A DNA stretch of 64,000 bases from Arthrobacter sp. NtRootA1 (GTDB lineage Bacteria > Actinomycetota > Actinomycetes > Actinomycetales > Micrococcaceae): the NCBI RefSeq assembly GCF_019976975.1, contig NZ_AP024630.1:1054001-1118000 (forward strand), in the 5' to 3' direction. The position numbers were made by a program, and so were the translations under genes. Under the pieces are notes generated by a model. The model did no database searches, was not told the DNA's origin, and saw nothing but the letters and a program-made list of their open reading frames with translations. Shown in pieces: positions 8,569 to 16,572 of this stretch; within the stretch, counting starts at the first letter, position 1, and each line of letters starts with the position of its first letter.

Positions 8569-9372
8569 TCAGCGGCCCGGCCAGACGGGCGCGCGCTTTT
8601 CCTGGAATGCACGAACTCCTTCGGCGGAGTCTTCGCTGTCCAACGCCGCCATAAGAGCCGGCAGTCGCAGGCCGCGGGCTTCCTTGGCCGTCAGGTGGCA
8701 AGTCTGGGTGACCATCTGCTTCACCGCTCGGACCGAGGAGGGGGCGCAGGCAAGGATCTGGTCCACCCAGCGTTGCACAGCGGCGTCGAGCTCTTCGGCC
8801 GGAACTACTTGGTTGACGAGGCCCATGGACTGCATCTCTGCGGCATCGGCTTTGCGTCCGGTCAACAGCATTCCCATGGCCTGCGTATAGGGGATCCGCC
8901 GCACCAACTGGTGGATGCCGCCGTCGAGCGCCAATCGCCCAACCCGAGGTTCCGTCAAGCCGAACTTCGCGGTGTCGGCGGCCACCACGATGTCGGCACC
9001 CAGCACAATTTCCATGCCGCCGCCAAGGGCGTAGCCGTTGACCCGGGCGATGACCGGGATGTCCAAGGTGGTGCGCAGGCTCAGGCCACCGAAGCCGTTG
9101 GGGTCCAGTCCCGCCCAGTACTCAAGGCCGGTCTTGTCCACGGCCGATGCCGACATGTCAGCACCAACGCAGAAGGCACGGGATCCCGCACCAGTGACGA
9201 CAACCGCACGCACGGACGGGTCCTGCTCAAGCTGGGCCCAGATCTCGTTGAGCCGTGAATGGGTAGTGGCATCCACGGCATTGAGGACGTGCTGACGATC
9301 GATGACCACCGTGGCCACGTGGTTCTCGATGGTCAGGGTGACAGTGTCCACTCGCTCGATTACGGATGTCAC
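8569..9372 (-). CDS. Enoyl-CoA hydratase/isomerase (crotonase family)
   Basis: Crotonase-fold protein of 267 residues. The oxyanion-hole segments are present: AFCVGADMSASA and the NGYALGGGMEIVLGADIVVA block, followed by FGLTEPRVGRLALDGGIHQL, where a Glu typical of hydratases lies in LTEP. ATG 9372 overlaps the CoA-transferase stop by 4 nt. Together with that gene it resembles the CaiB-CaiD arrangement, in which an acid is first turned into a CoA thioester and then hydrated. The exact substrate is unknown; carnitine-type or other branched hydroxy-acids are possible. Confidence 0.91.
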   Translation of the reverse strand: MTSVIERVDTVTLTIENHVATVVIDRQHVLNAVDATTHSRLNEIWAQLEQDPSVRAVVVTGAGSRAFCVGADMSASAVDKTGLEYWAGLDPNGFGGLSLRTTLDIPVIARVNGYALGGGMEIVLGADIVVAADTAKFGLTEPRVGRLALDGGIHQLVRRIPYTQAMGMLLTGRKADAAEMQSMGLVNQVVPAEELDAAVQRWVDQILACAPSSVRAVKQMVTQTCHLTAKEARGLRLPALMAALDSEDSAEGVRAFQEKRAPVWPGR

Positions 9373-10619
9373 CGCAGAACCCCCAGCTGCTGCAGGCGCT
9401 CGATTGCCTCTTGGTCGAAGCCGTTCTCCAGCAGGACCTCCACGTTGTGCTCACCGAGGCGCGGTGCGGCGCGGCGGATGGAGGGCGGGGTAGCGGAGAG
9501 CCGGATGGGGGCGTTCAGCATACGGACCGTGCCGACGCCGGGGTGTTCTGCTTCCACGATCATCCCGTTGGCCTCGGTTTGCGCATCGGCCAACGCCTGT
9601 TCCAGGGTGTGCACCGGGGCATTCAGCAGCCCCTGCTCCTCAAGCTGATGTGTCCAATACTCCGTGGTATTGGTGGCGATGCGCTCGCGGAAGATGGCCT
9701 GCAATGCCGGCTTGTTCTTGAATTGCTGCTCGAGGTTGGCGAATTCGGGCCGCTGGGTGAGGTCCTCGTCCAGGCCAAGTGCTTCGGAGATCCTGGCCAG
9801 GGGATCGGGCGTGAAACCACCCACCATGCACACGGCGCCGTCGGTGGTTTCGAAGACCCCGCTCAGCGGCATGGCGCCCCAGTTGACCTCGTAGCCGCGG
9901 TTGAGCTGCATGCACGCTTCCTGCATCTGCAGGTGCAGCATGGAGTCGTACATGGTCACCTCCACCTTCTGGCCCACCCCCGATGCCTCGCGTGTGCGCA
10001 GCGCCAGAAGGATGCCCTGCATGAGGTGCATGCCGGTGATGTAGTCGCACAGGGTGGTGGGGTAGATGGAGGGCTTGGTGTCATCGGATTCCCGGCGCCA
10101 CATCACTCCCGAATAGGCTTGCGCGATGGCGTCCTGGCCGCCTTTATGGGCGTAGGGTCCCTCGGGGCCGAAGCCTGTGCCCGAGGCCCAGATGATTCCC
10201 GGGTTGGCAGCTTTGAGGTCCTCGTAGCCGAAACCCATCCGTTCCATGACTCCGGAGCGGAAGTTGCTGACCACTACGTCCGCATCCGCCATGAGCCGGT
10301 GCAGTACCTCGCGACCTTCGTCGGTGCGGGTGTCCACCGAGACGCTGCGCTTGTTCCGGTTGATGGACAGGAAGATCGGGTTGTCCTGTCCGTCCTGGTC
10401 CGGGAAGGAATTGCGGGAAATGTCGCCTGCGCCGGGACGTTCCACCTTGATGATGTCTGCACCGTAATCGCCCAGAAGCTGGGTGCAGGACGGGCCCATG
10501 AACACCTGCGTGAAGTCCACGATTTTGATGCCATCCAGCGGGAGGGGCGTTGGTGACGGAGCCCCGGCGGTGTGCGTCGCCGTCGTGCTTTCAGTCTGGT
10601 CGAGGAGAACGGTGCTCAT
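9369..10619 (-). CDS. CaiB/BaiF family (class III) CoA transferase
   Basis: Class III CoA-transferase of 416 residues. The N-terminal DFTQVFMGPSCTQLLGDYGA and KVERPGAGD blocks are characteristic, as is the region SFRSGVMERMGFGYEDLKA-like (here NFRSGVMERMGFGYEDL) that precedes the NPGIIWASGTGFG motif; the catalytic Asp is expected in the downstream GGQDAIAQAYSG segment. It overlaps both neighbours by 4 nt (ATGA), the FAD oxidoreductase upstream and the enoyl-CoA hydratase downstream. It probably activates the imported carboxylic acid as a CoA thioester. Family membership is sure; substrate is not. Confidence 0.93.
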   Translation of the reverse strand: MSTVLLDQTESTTATHTAGAPSPTPLPLDGIKIVDFTQVFMGPSCTQLLGDYGADIIKVERPGAGDISRNSFPDQDGQDNPIFLSINRNKRSVSVDTRTDEGREVLHRLMADADVVVSNFRSGVMERMGFGYEDLKAANPGIIWASGTGFGPEGPYAHKGGQDAIAQAYSGVMWRRESDDTKPSIYPTTLCDYITGMHLMQGILLALRTREASGVGQKVEVTMYDSMLHLQMQEACMQLNRGYEVNWGAMPLSGVFETTDGAVCMVGGFTPDPLARISEALGLDEDLTQRPEFANLEQQFKNKPALQAIFRERIATNTTEYWTHQLEEQGLLNAPVHTLEQALADAQTEANGMIVEAEHPGVGTVRMLNAPIRLSATPPSIRRAAPRLGEHNVEVLLENGFDQEAIERLQQLGVLR

Positions 10620-11986
10620 GCCAGCACCACTGCGTTCAAGTCGATGTCCACGGTAGCGTTCGACGACGGCACGTCGCCTGGGTCTGCACCATGCCGGCGC
10701 ATGCCCTGCTGGATATCCAGCGCGGAGACGTCACGGACCAACATGTTGTTCTCCACGGCGAGGGCCGCTGCAACGCCGACGGCCTGTCCCATTGCCATGC
10801 AGGGCGGGATCTCGCGCGACATTTTCTGTGCCTCGGGGGTGGCGGAGTAGTGGCGGCCGGCAACCAGGAGCTGGTCCACTTCCTTGGGCAGCAGCGAGCG
10901 GTACGGGTAGTAGTAGTCACGGCCGCGGGCAACGGTGTCCGCGAAGTGGCGGCGCTGGGTGACGTCGTCCTTGGTCATGACGTACTCGCCCTGCAGGAGC
11001 CGGGTTTGGCGGACGCCCATCTGGGAGGCGACGTCCAGCATGTAGCAGTTTTCGAAGCCGGGCAGGTTCGCGCGGACATACTCCACGGCTTCGGAGATCC
11101 GGTCCCGGGCGGCGAACTCGGCGGCAGTCATGTCCGCGGGGTCAACGCCGTCGAATCCGCTCATGTGCGGGGCGTTGCACCAGACCACGCCGTCGATGGG
11201 GGTCTTGAGCCACCAGAGTTCCCACGCGCCGCCGAGGAGGCGCTTGATCTTGCGGTTGATGGCCCGGGCTTCCTTGGGGTTGGCCTGTTCGAAGGCTTCG
11301 GCTGCCTTGGTATTCACATTGCCCAGACGGAAGACCAGCGTGGTGAGGTAGTTGTCCTTGGCGTAGCTGGCGCCGGCACGGGAGGCGACGTCGATGTCGC
11401 CGGTGGTGTCGATCACGACGTCGGCCATGAACGCCTGCGGGCCCAGTTTCGTTTCGCAGATCACGCCCTTGATCACGCCGTTGTCCACGATCGGCCGGGA
11501 GAACCAGGAGTGCAGGCGGAGGTCCACTCCGGCCTCTCGTACGAGGTCGTTGGACACGCGCTTCCAGCCATCGGGATCGAAAGCCGCGGCGTAGCAGATG
11601 GGCTTGGGGTTGGTGTGGGAGTGGAAATCGAAGGTGCCGTAGCGGCCCCATTTGTTCCACAGTTCCTCGGAGGTCTTGCGGTCATCGGCGGGCGGGACGA
11701 TTGCCAGGCCAAGCTTCTGCAAACGTTCCACGTATTCGGAGACGATGCCCGTGACGGTGATTTCCTGACCGTTGATCATGTCATCGAGAACCAGGACCAT
11801 ACCGCCGGAGGCGAGTCCGCCCAAGGATGAGTAGCGTTCCAGGAGAGTGACTTTGGCTCCTGAGCGGGCGGCGGTAACCGCCGCAGCGACGCCTGCGGGA
11901 CCACCTCCGACTACCAGGACGTCGGATCGTGAGATGACGGGGGCGGTGAGGTCCGCCGTCGTAGTGCTGAGTTCAAGGGTGTTCAT
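10616..11986 (-). CDS. FAD-dependent oxidoreductase (PF12831-like)
   Basis: Flavoprotein of 456 residues. The FAD Rossmann motif VLVVGGGPAGVAAAVTAA lies at about 23-40 and is followed by LLERYSSLGGLAS; the C-terminal second FAD contact is seen in LLVAGRHYSATPEAQKMSRE and CMAMGQAVGVAAALA. No signal peptide or haem motif is visible, so it is cytoplasmic and unlike fumarate reductase. It follows the transporter gene by 9 nt and overlaps the CoA transferase by 4 nt. It may dehydrogenate the substrate before or after CoA activation; the substrate is not known. Confidence 0.89.
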   Translation of the reverse strand: MNTLELSTTTADLTAPVISRSDVLVVGGGPAGVAAAVTAARSGAKVTLLERYSSLGGLASGGMVLVLDDMINGQEITVTGIVSEYVERLQKLGLAIVPPADDRKTSEELWNKWGRYGTFDFHSHTNPKPICYAAAFDPDGWKRVSNDLVREAGVDLRLHSWFSRPIVDNGVIKGVICETKLGPQAFMADVVIDTTGDIDVASRAGASYAKDNYLTTLVFRLGNVNTKAAEAFEQANPKEARAINRKIKRLLGGAWELWWLKTPIDGVVWCNAPHMSGFDGVDPADMTAAEFAARDRISEAVEYVRANLPGFENCYMLDVASQMGVRQTRLLQGEYVMTKDDVTQRRHFADTVARGRDYYYPYRSLLPKEVDQLLVAGRHYSATPEAQKMSREIPPCMAMGQAVGVAAALAVENNMLVRDVSALDIQQGMRRHGADPGDVPSSNATVDIDLNAVVLA

Positions 11987-11995
11987 GGTGAGTCC

Positions 11996-13327
11996 TTACT
12001 TTCCGACGAAGATGCCGTTGGAGCGGCGTGCGGCGAGGTAGAAAACGATGCTGAGGATGGACAGGACGGCCACGTAGACCGGGAAGACCCAGGTGAGGTT
12101 CAGGGATTGGAACCAGACCAGAAGGTAGGACGCGGTGCCGCCGAAGAGAGCCACACCAATGCCATAGCCCAAGGCGACGCCGGTACCGCGGATGTTCTTG
12201 GGCATCAGGGAGGAGCTGACCACGTTGTAAAGGGTCATGTTCAGGACCAGGACGATCGAGCCACCCAGGAGGACTGCCGCGAATCCGCCAATGCCCGGTT
12301 GGACGTACATCAGCATGAGGAACACGGACGGGATGGCGAGGATGCGGGTCACCAGGAACCAGCGGGACATTGCTTTGCCGTCGGCCAGCTTGCCGATGAC
12401 CCAACTGCCCACTACGAGGATGACGGCCAGGATGGTGGTGAGGGCGAAGACCGCGGTGGGATCTTCCTTGAAACCGCTACGGGCTGCGGTGGGAAGGCCA
12501 ACGTTCCAGGCGTAGTTGTAGGCCTGTGCTGCACCCACCACGAAGATGATGGCAAGGACGGAAAGCCAGTGTCTACGGACTCCGGACCACACGGCACGCG
12601 GGGTGTTCGTGGCCATTTCCTCGGCCTTGAGGGTTTCCGGCAGGGAGCGGCGGAGGTAGAGAACCACAAAACCGAAGGCGGCGCCGATGATGAACGGTAC
12701 GCGCCAGCCCCAATCGGCCATTGCTGCACCGCCGAGGACAAGGCTGCAGAGGAAGCTCACCAGCGAGGCCAACAGGATGCCGATGTTCACGTAGAAGGAC
12801 ATGATGCCGGCCACGTAGCCTTCGCGGCCCTCCGGTGCGAGTTCGACAGCGTGGGAGGTGGAGAGCGGGGCTTCGATTCCTGTGGAGATACCCTGCAGGA
12901 CGCGGCACACCAGCAGGATTATGCCGGCCCAGGCTCCGATGGAGGCGTAGTTCGGCGTGACGGCAATGATCAGCGTGGTGCCGGCCATGAGCATGATGGA
13001 CAAGAGCATGACCCGACGCCGGCCGATCCGGTCTGCGAGCGTCCCCAGCAGTATGCCGCCAAGGGGGCGGAAGGCGAACCCGACGGCGAACACGGCCAGC
13101 GCGTTCAGGGTGGCGGAGAGCGGCTCGGTGTTGGGAAAGAAGTTCGGTCCGATGAAGGCTGACAGGAGTCCGAAGACCATCCAGTCGTACCATTCAAGGG
13201 CGTTGCCAAGTCCCAGGCCCAACAGTCCTTTGCGGACCTGGGGAGTGAATTTTGCGTTCTTTGCGGGGGAGGAGTGGCTGGTGCTTGGCGACGGGACGGC
13301 GTTGTCCGTCGTTTGGGTGTTGAGCAT
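11996..13327 (-). CDS. MFS transporter, metabolite:H+ symporter (MHS/ProP-like) type
   Basis: Integral membrane transporter of 443 residues with about twelve hydrophobic segments. Family marks include NALEWYDWMVFG before helix 1, FRPLGGILLGTLADRIGRR between helices 2 and 3, and RVLQGISTGIE. This group moves organic acids, betaines and aromatic acids with protons. ATG 13327 is chosen because AAGGA lies about 8 nt upstream and the longer reading frame to 13435 lacks family sequence. It is the first gene of the catabolic operon that continues to about 4951, so it probably imports the substrate. Confidence 0.9.
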   Translation of the reverse strand: MLNTQTTDNAVPSPSTSHSSPAKNAKFTPQVRKGLLGLGLGNALEWYDWMVFGLLSAFIGPNFFPNTEPLSATLNALAVFAVGFAFRPLGGILLGTLADRIGRRRVMLLSIMLMAGTTLIIAVTPNYASIGAWAGIILLVCRVLQGISTGIEAPLSTSHAVELAPEGREGYVAGIMSFYVNIGILLASLVSFLCSLVLGGAAMADWGWRVPFIIGAAFGFVVLYLRRSLPETLKAEEMATNTPRAVWSGVRRHWLSVLAIIFVVGAAQAYNYAWNVGLPTAARSGFKEDPTAVFALTTILAVILVVGSWVIGKLADGKAMSRWFLVTRILAIPSVFLMLMYVQPGIGGFAAVLLGGSIVLVLNMTLYNVVSSSLMPKNIRGTGVALGYGIGVALFGGTASYLLVWFQSLNLTWVFPVYVAVLSILSIVFYLAARRSNGIFVGK

Positions 13328-13490
13328 GGAAGTGTCCTTACGCTGACGCCCCGGAGGGCGTGGGAGGGTATGACGCAGGAACGCCTGTTGGAGGAGGCGC
13401 GTTGTGCGAAAGTGGCAAGGATTGTCAGCGGCCACGGTTCGTGTCCGGACAGTTAAGGGAAAACGCTGGCGCCGTTGAGGGGCAGCAGTG

Positions 13491-14090
13491 TTACCACGCG
13501 TGTGGTGCGTTGACCCAGATGGCTACGCATACCTCTTCGTAGCTGTTCTTGTACCAGTGGGGGATCTCTGAGGAGTAGGTGATCGAGTCGCCCTCTTCGA
13601 GGCTGTAGCAGACGCCATCCAGATAGACGTCCTTACGGCCGGAAATGATGTAGCAGAACTCTTCACCGCTGTGCGTAAAAGGGGTTGCGCTGGTGTCGTG
13701 CCCTGGGGGCGTGCTGATCCACTGCGCTTCGATGCTTCCGTCGCGGTTGGGAGTCAGCAGTTCGTGTACGGCTTCGCCCACGGATTCGCGGGTGACGTTC
13801 TTAAGGTTGCGTCGTTCGGATCTGCGGACCACGGGTGAGGTGGAGTGGTCCTGGCCAATGAAGAATCTCCCTACGGGGATGTCCAGGCCGTGGGCCAATT
13901 GGGCGAGGGTGGTGAAGGAAGGGTTGGCCATTCCGCGTTCGATTTGGCTGACGATCGCCTGGCTGAGGCCGGTGATGTCCGAGAGCTGGGCGAGGGTCAT
14001 GCCCTTTGCCTTGCGCATGGTGCGCACCTTGTTCCCCACAGTTGCCAGCAGTTCGCTGGTGGCCGGCGGTGCAGGAGTCTCGGTAGTCAT
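13491..14090 (-). CDS. XRE-family transcriptional regulator with cupin sensor domain
   Basis: Regulator of 199 residues: helix-turn-helix at about 15-75 (MTLAQLSDITGLSQAIVSQIER) and a cupin domain at about 110-195 with THSGEEFCYIISG and a final IPHWYKN-type strand. Such proteins bind a small ligand in the cupin barrel and repress or activate neighbouring catabolic genes. It lies 163 nt upstream of the transporter gene on the same strand, so it likely controls the catabolic operon and itself. Its promoter (see 14125-14152) has repeated GTGAAGATNTTTA sites. ATG 14090 has GAAGGA about 9 nt upstream. Confidence 0.92.
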   Translation of the reverse strand: MTTETPAPPATSELLATVGNKVRTMRKAKGMTLAQLSDITGLSQAIVSQIERGMANPSFTTLAQLAHGLDIPVGRFFIGQDHSTSPVVRRSERRNLKNVTRESVGEAVHELLTPNRDGSIEAQWISTPPGHDTSATPFTHSGEEFCYIISGRKDVYLDGVCYSLEEGDSITYSSEIPHWYKNSYEEVCVAIWVNAPHAW

Positions 14091-14107
14091 TGCCGTATCC
14101 TTCGTTG

Positions 14108-14121
14108 GTGAGCTAACTCAC
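14108..14121. promoter_or_regulatory. Inverted repeat GTGAG-N4-CTCAC downstream of XRE promoter
   Basis: Perfect 5-bp arms around CTAA, located just downstream of the predicted -10 of the XRE-cupin gene, in the expected position of its 5' leader. It is a second, different candidate operator in the same promoter. Confidence 0.45.
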
Positions 14122-14124
14122 ACA

Positions 14125-14152
14125 ACTATAGTGAAGATTTTTAGCGAGTCAA
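14125..14152 (-). promoter_or_regulatory. Promoter of XRE-cupin gene with embedded operator
   Basis: On the minus strand TTGACT (14152-14147) and TATAGT (14130-14125) are 16 nt apart, a good -35/-10 pair. The spacer is filled by the motif read on the plus strand as GTGAAGATTTTTA (14131-14143), which recurs as GTGAAGATCTTTA at 14170. A bound regulator here would block RNA polymerase, which fits autorepression. Confidence 0.65.
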
Positions 14153-14169
14153 TGGTTTTCTTTATTTTC

Positions 14170-14183
14170 GTGAAGATCTTTAC
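14170..14183. promoter_or_regulatory. Palindrome GTGAAGATCTTTAC, upstream copy of XRE operator
   Basis: Near-perfect palindrome centred on AAGATCTT, 39 bp from the related half-matching site at 14131. It overlaps the stop codon of the HPt-like gene and lies upstream of the XRE promoter, where it could bind a second dimer. Confidence 0.5.
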
Positions 14184-14560
14184 GGAAGTGGGGGTTGGAG
14201 CTCGCAGATCGTGCCGAAGACGAAAGCCTCGATCAGCTCCACTTGCGGTCTCAACTCCTGAAGGTGGCTGGCGTTGGGGAGGAGCCTGATGCTGATCTCC
14301 AATTCCGCGGCCAAGCGGCGCATGCAGATGGCGCCCACCATCTCGCTTGAGGTCTTCAGGCTCAGTACAGCGTCCATGGCATCTTCGATGTCCAGGTTAT
14401 TCAGCGCGTGATGCAGGCGGGCAACGCGCCATGGCAGGAGTTCCACGTAGGTGCGGACGAAAGCGCCAACGACGGTTCGGTCTCCGCCAAGTTCTGCCTG
14501 AAGCTGGATAAGGACGGCGGGATCCACCAGTGAGTCTGTGCACTCGTCATACTCAGACAC
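14180..14560 (-). CDS. HPt-like domain protein lacking the phospho-acceptor histidine
   Basis: All-helical protein of 126 residues resembling the histidine phosphotransfer domain. The family motif AHxLKGSS aligns with VLSLKTSSEMVGA, so the phospho-His position holds Leu while the following Leu-Lys and Ser-Ser are kept, as is the later RRLAAELE helix. GTG 14560 is preferred because GGGAGGGG stands just upstream; an ATG at 14593 is possible but lies before that site. It may bind a receiver domain without phosphotransfer. It is next to the XRE gene, but only proximity connects them. Confidence 0.62.
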   Translation of the reverse strand: MSEYDECTDSLVDPAVLIQLQAELGGDRTVVGAFVRTYVELLPWRVARLHHALNNLDIEDAMDAVLSLKTSSEMVGAICMRRLAAELEISIRLLPNASHLQELRPQVELIEAFVFGTICELQPPLP

Positions 14561-14740
14561 CAAGCCCCTCCCGCCTCCGAACAATAGATGCACGATTCAA
14601 ATGTAGGTCCGGGGGAAGTATCGCAACGCCGGAAAGCGAAAGCTTGATCCAATCTTGAGCGGACTCAGAGGGGGTCTTGATCGAAGTCCCTGAAAGTAAG
14701 TAAAGGAAATGGAATAATCGCCGAACCGGGGGAGCAAGGC

Positions 14741-14941
14741 GTGGGTAAAGGAATGGAAATCAGCATGAACGGTGGTGTTCGACCCTCGGCGGGCCTCGTG
14801 GTCATCATCGTGTTGTGCCTGACGGTGCTTCTGGGTATTGGTGGAACGTCAGCGTATGCGCTGTGGGAGCAAGGTTCCCATGCCAGCACCGGTCACTCCG
14901 ACTCCACTGGGTCCGCCGGGGCTGGGTCGAAGGCGCCATAG
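14741..14941 (+). CDS. Small single-pass membrane protein, hypothetical
   Basis: 66 residues with one strong hydrophobic helix (GLVVIIVLCLTVLLGIGG, about 18-35) and a Ser/Gly-rich tail. GTG 14741 is preceded by GGGGGAGCAAGG; in-frame ATGs at 14753 and 14765 are alternatives. The 3' end overlaps the convergent vsr gene by 49 nt. No recognised family; it could be spurious. Confidence 0.42.
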   Translation: MGKGMEISMNGGVRPSAGLVVIIVLCLTVLLGIGGTSAYALWEQGSHASTGHSDSTGSAGAGSKAP

Positions 14942-15390
14942 GGCGACCTGCCCTCCAACGGCCCCTCCAAGAACGCCGTCAGCCGTTCTTCGAGGACTGA
15001 GCTGTCCCGCAATTCGCATTCCCACACCGTCAGAACGTCCCAACCGGCAGCGTGCAGCTGTTCCCTCTGTGCCAGATCGCGTTCACGGGTCCGCGTGCGC
15101 TTGGCCTCCCAGAAGGCCGCATTGGCAGTGGGGGAGTGCAGGCCGACCTTGCAATCATGAAAGTGCCAGAAGCAGCCGTTGACGAAAATGACTTTGCGAC
15201 GGCCGGAGAACACCAAATCAGGCCGGCCCGGCAGCTTGGTCCCACCGGCTTGCCCATGCAGCCGGTAGCGGTACCCCTTGGCATGCAGTAGTTTCCGGAC
15301 CAGCAACTCGGGCTTGGTGTTTTTGCCCCTGATCCTGGACATGTTTCGGCTACGCTGCTCCGGCGTCAGCAAGTCCCGGCTCTCGCCCAT
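14893..15390 (-). CDS. vsr: Very short patch repair (Vsr) endonuclease
   Basis: Vsr-type T:G mismatch endonuclease of 165 residues. Recognisable blocks: MSRIRGKNTKPE at the N-terminus, the active-site GRPDLVFSGRRKVIFVNG (catalytic Asp about 58) and the zinc-binding CFWHFHDC (about 73-80). Vsr nicks beside T:G mismatches produced by deamination of 5-methylcytosine. No cytosine methyltransferase is encoded nearby, so this copy is an orphan within the window. ATG 15390 lies 7 nt after TAGGCT and may be leaderless; an earlier ATG at 15408 is less likely. Confidence 0.94.
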   Translation of the reverse strand: MGESRDLLTPEQRSRNMSRIRGKNTKPELLVRKLLHAKGYRYRLHGQAGGTKLPGRPDLVFSGRRKVIFVNGCFWHFHDCKVGLHSPTANAAFWEAKRTRTRERDLAQREQLHAAGWDVLTVWECELRDSSVLEERLTAFLEGPLEGRSPYGAFDPAPADPVESE

Positions 15391-15417
15391 ACAGTCCAGC
15401 CTACCCACCCAAGCTGG

Positions 15418-16572
15418 CTAGGGGCGGGCGACGCTGACGGTCCGCGGAGCCTGAAAGGAGAGTAGCCGCAGCCACTCAGGGTTGGGGTTCCCGAGCCGGA
15501 CCCCCTTTAGTGCCGCGGTGGTTTCCTGAACCACGACGACGGTCTCCAGCTCAGCGAGTTTGGCACCAAGGCAGCGATGGATTCCTGAGCCGAAGGCCAG
15601 GCCGTAGGGTGTGGGTCCCGGATGGTCTGTGCTTTCTCCGGCAGATTCCGCAGTGTCAACCCCGGCTGCCCACGGAAAGCCGTGGTTCCCGGTCAGCTCC
15701 ACCAGGATTTCCTCCCCCGCAGGGATGTGCTCGCCATTGAGTTCGGTATCGCGGGCGGCCACCCGCCGCCAGGTAGGCACGGAAGACTCGGTGGCCAGCA
15801 CATGCCGAACAATCTCGCGGGCTTTGGCGCTGGAGGAGGCCGCGTCCCAGGAGATTCCCCGCGAGCCCTCGGCCAGCCGGAAGAGCGTGGTGCTGATGAG
15901 CTGCGTGGTGGTCTCCTGGCCCGCGATGAGCAGGAAGTAGCCCAAGGAACAGATCTCCGGCGTGCTGAGCCCGTGGTCTGCGAGTGCCCTGAAGAGGTTT
16001 GTTGTGCCCGGAACCAAGGGTGCCTCCACCGATTCAAGGACCAGTTCGCGCAGCCAGGTGTAGAAGTCCGCCGCGGTGTGGGCCAGCTCGAGCTGCCGTG
16101 CGGGATCCGGCCATCCCCAGAACAGCTCAAGGGAGTCCAGGCTCCACGCCTTCAATTGAGGAAGGTCGCGGACGGGGAGGCCCAGCATCTCCAGCATGAT
16201 GACTGCCGGCGGATACGCGGCCACTGCCTGCACCAGATCAACATTTCCCACGGAACGGAGGAGTTGGGCTGCGGCCGTGGCTGACTCCCGGGAGAGCTGC
16301 CGGATACGCGGTTCCATGGCCGCAACTTTGGCGGGAGTGAAGAAGCCCGCCACCACCTTGCGAATAGCTGCGTGTGATGGGGAGTGGTTACTGGCCAGGA
16401 CTGGTGGAAGGGCGAAGCGTGCCTTTTGCAGGATGCGGAGGGCTTGACCGCTCAAGGGCGTCACGGCCAGAAGTGCGTTGGCAGGGCTGAAGTCGCCAGG
16501 CCGGTGAAGGACCTCGCGGACGGAATCAGGATCGCGCAGCACCTTGTAGGGGCATGTGGTGACGGTGTTCAT
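15418..16572 (-). CDS. Cytochrome P450 in the biotin operon (candidate BioI-like pimeloyl-forming enzyme)
   Basis: Soluble P450 of 384 residues. It shows the I-helix AGQETT (217-222), the K-helix ExxR (E253-R256 in REIVRH) and the haem loop LAFGSGIHRCLGAKLAE with thiolate Cys334. ATG 16572 overlaps the bioD stop by 4 nt, making it the last gene of a translationally coupled bioB-bsaP-bioA-bioF-bioD chain. In Bacillus, the P450 BioI cleaves acyl-ACP to pimeloyl-ACP and belongs to the biotin operon. By position this gene is likely to have a similar role, but sequence identity to BioI could not be measured. Redox partners are not in the operon. Confidence 0.9.
   Translation of the reverse strand: MNTVTTCPYKVLRDPDSVREVLHRPGDFSPANALLAVTPLSGQALRILQKARFALPPVLASNHSPSHAAIRKVVAGFFTPAKVAAMEPRIRQLSRESATAAAQLLRSVGNVDLVQAVAAYPPAVIMLEMLGLPVRDLPQLKAWSLDSLELFWGWPDPARQLELAHTAADFYTWLRELVLESVEAPLVPGTTNLFRALADHGLSTPEICSLGYFLLIAGQETTTQLISTTLFRLAEGSRGISWDAASSSAKAREIVRHVLATESSVPTWRRVAARDTELNGEHIPAGEEILVELTGNHGFPWAAGVDTAESAGESTDHPGPTPYGLAFGSGIHRCLGAKLAELETVVVVQETTAALKGVRLGNPNPEWLRLLSFQAPRTVSVARP

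Noticed and set aside
9366..10556. 396-residue plus frame opposite the CoA transferase
   Set aside because: Antisense shadow; the CaiB-family protein is full length on the minus strand.
13442..13451. Palindrome TGTCCGGACA upstream of the transporter as an operator
   Set aside because: Ten GC-rich symmetric bases occur by chance often in such DNA, and no second copy or promoter contact supports it.
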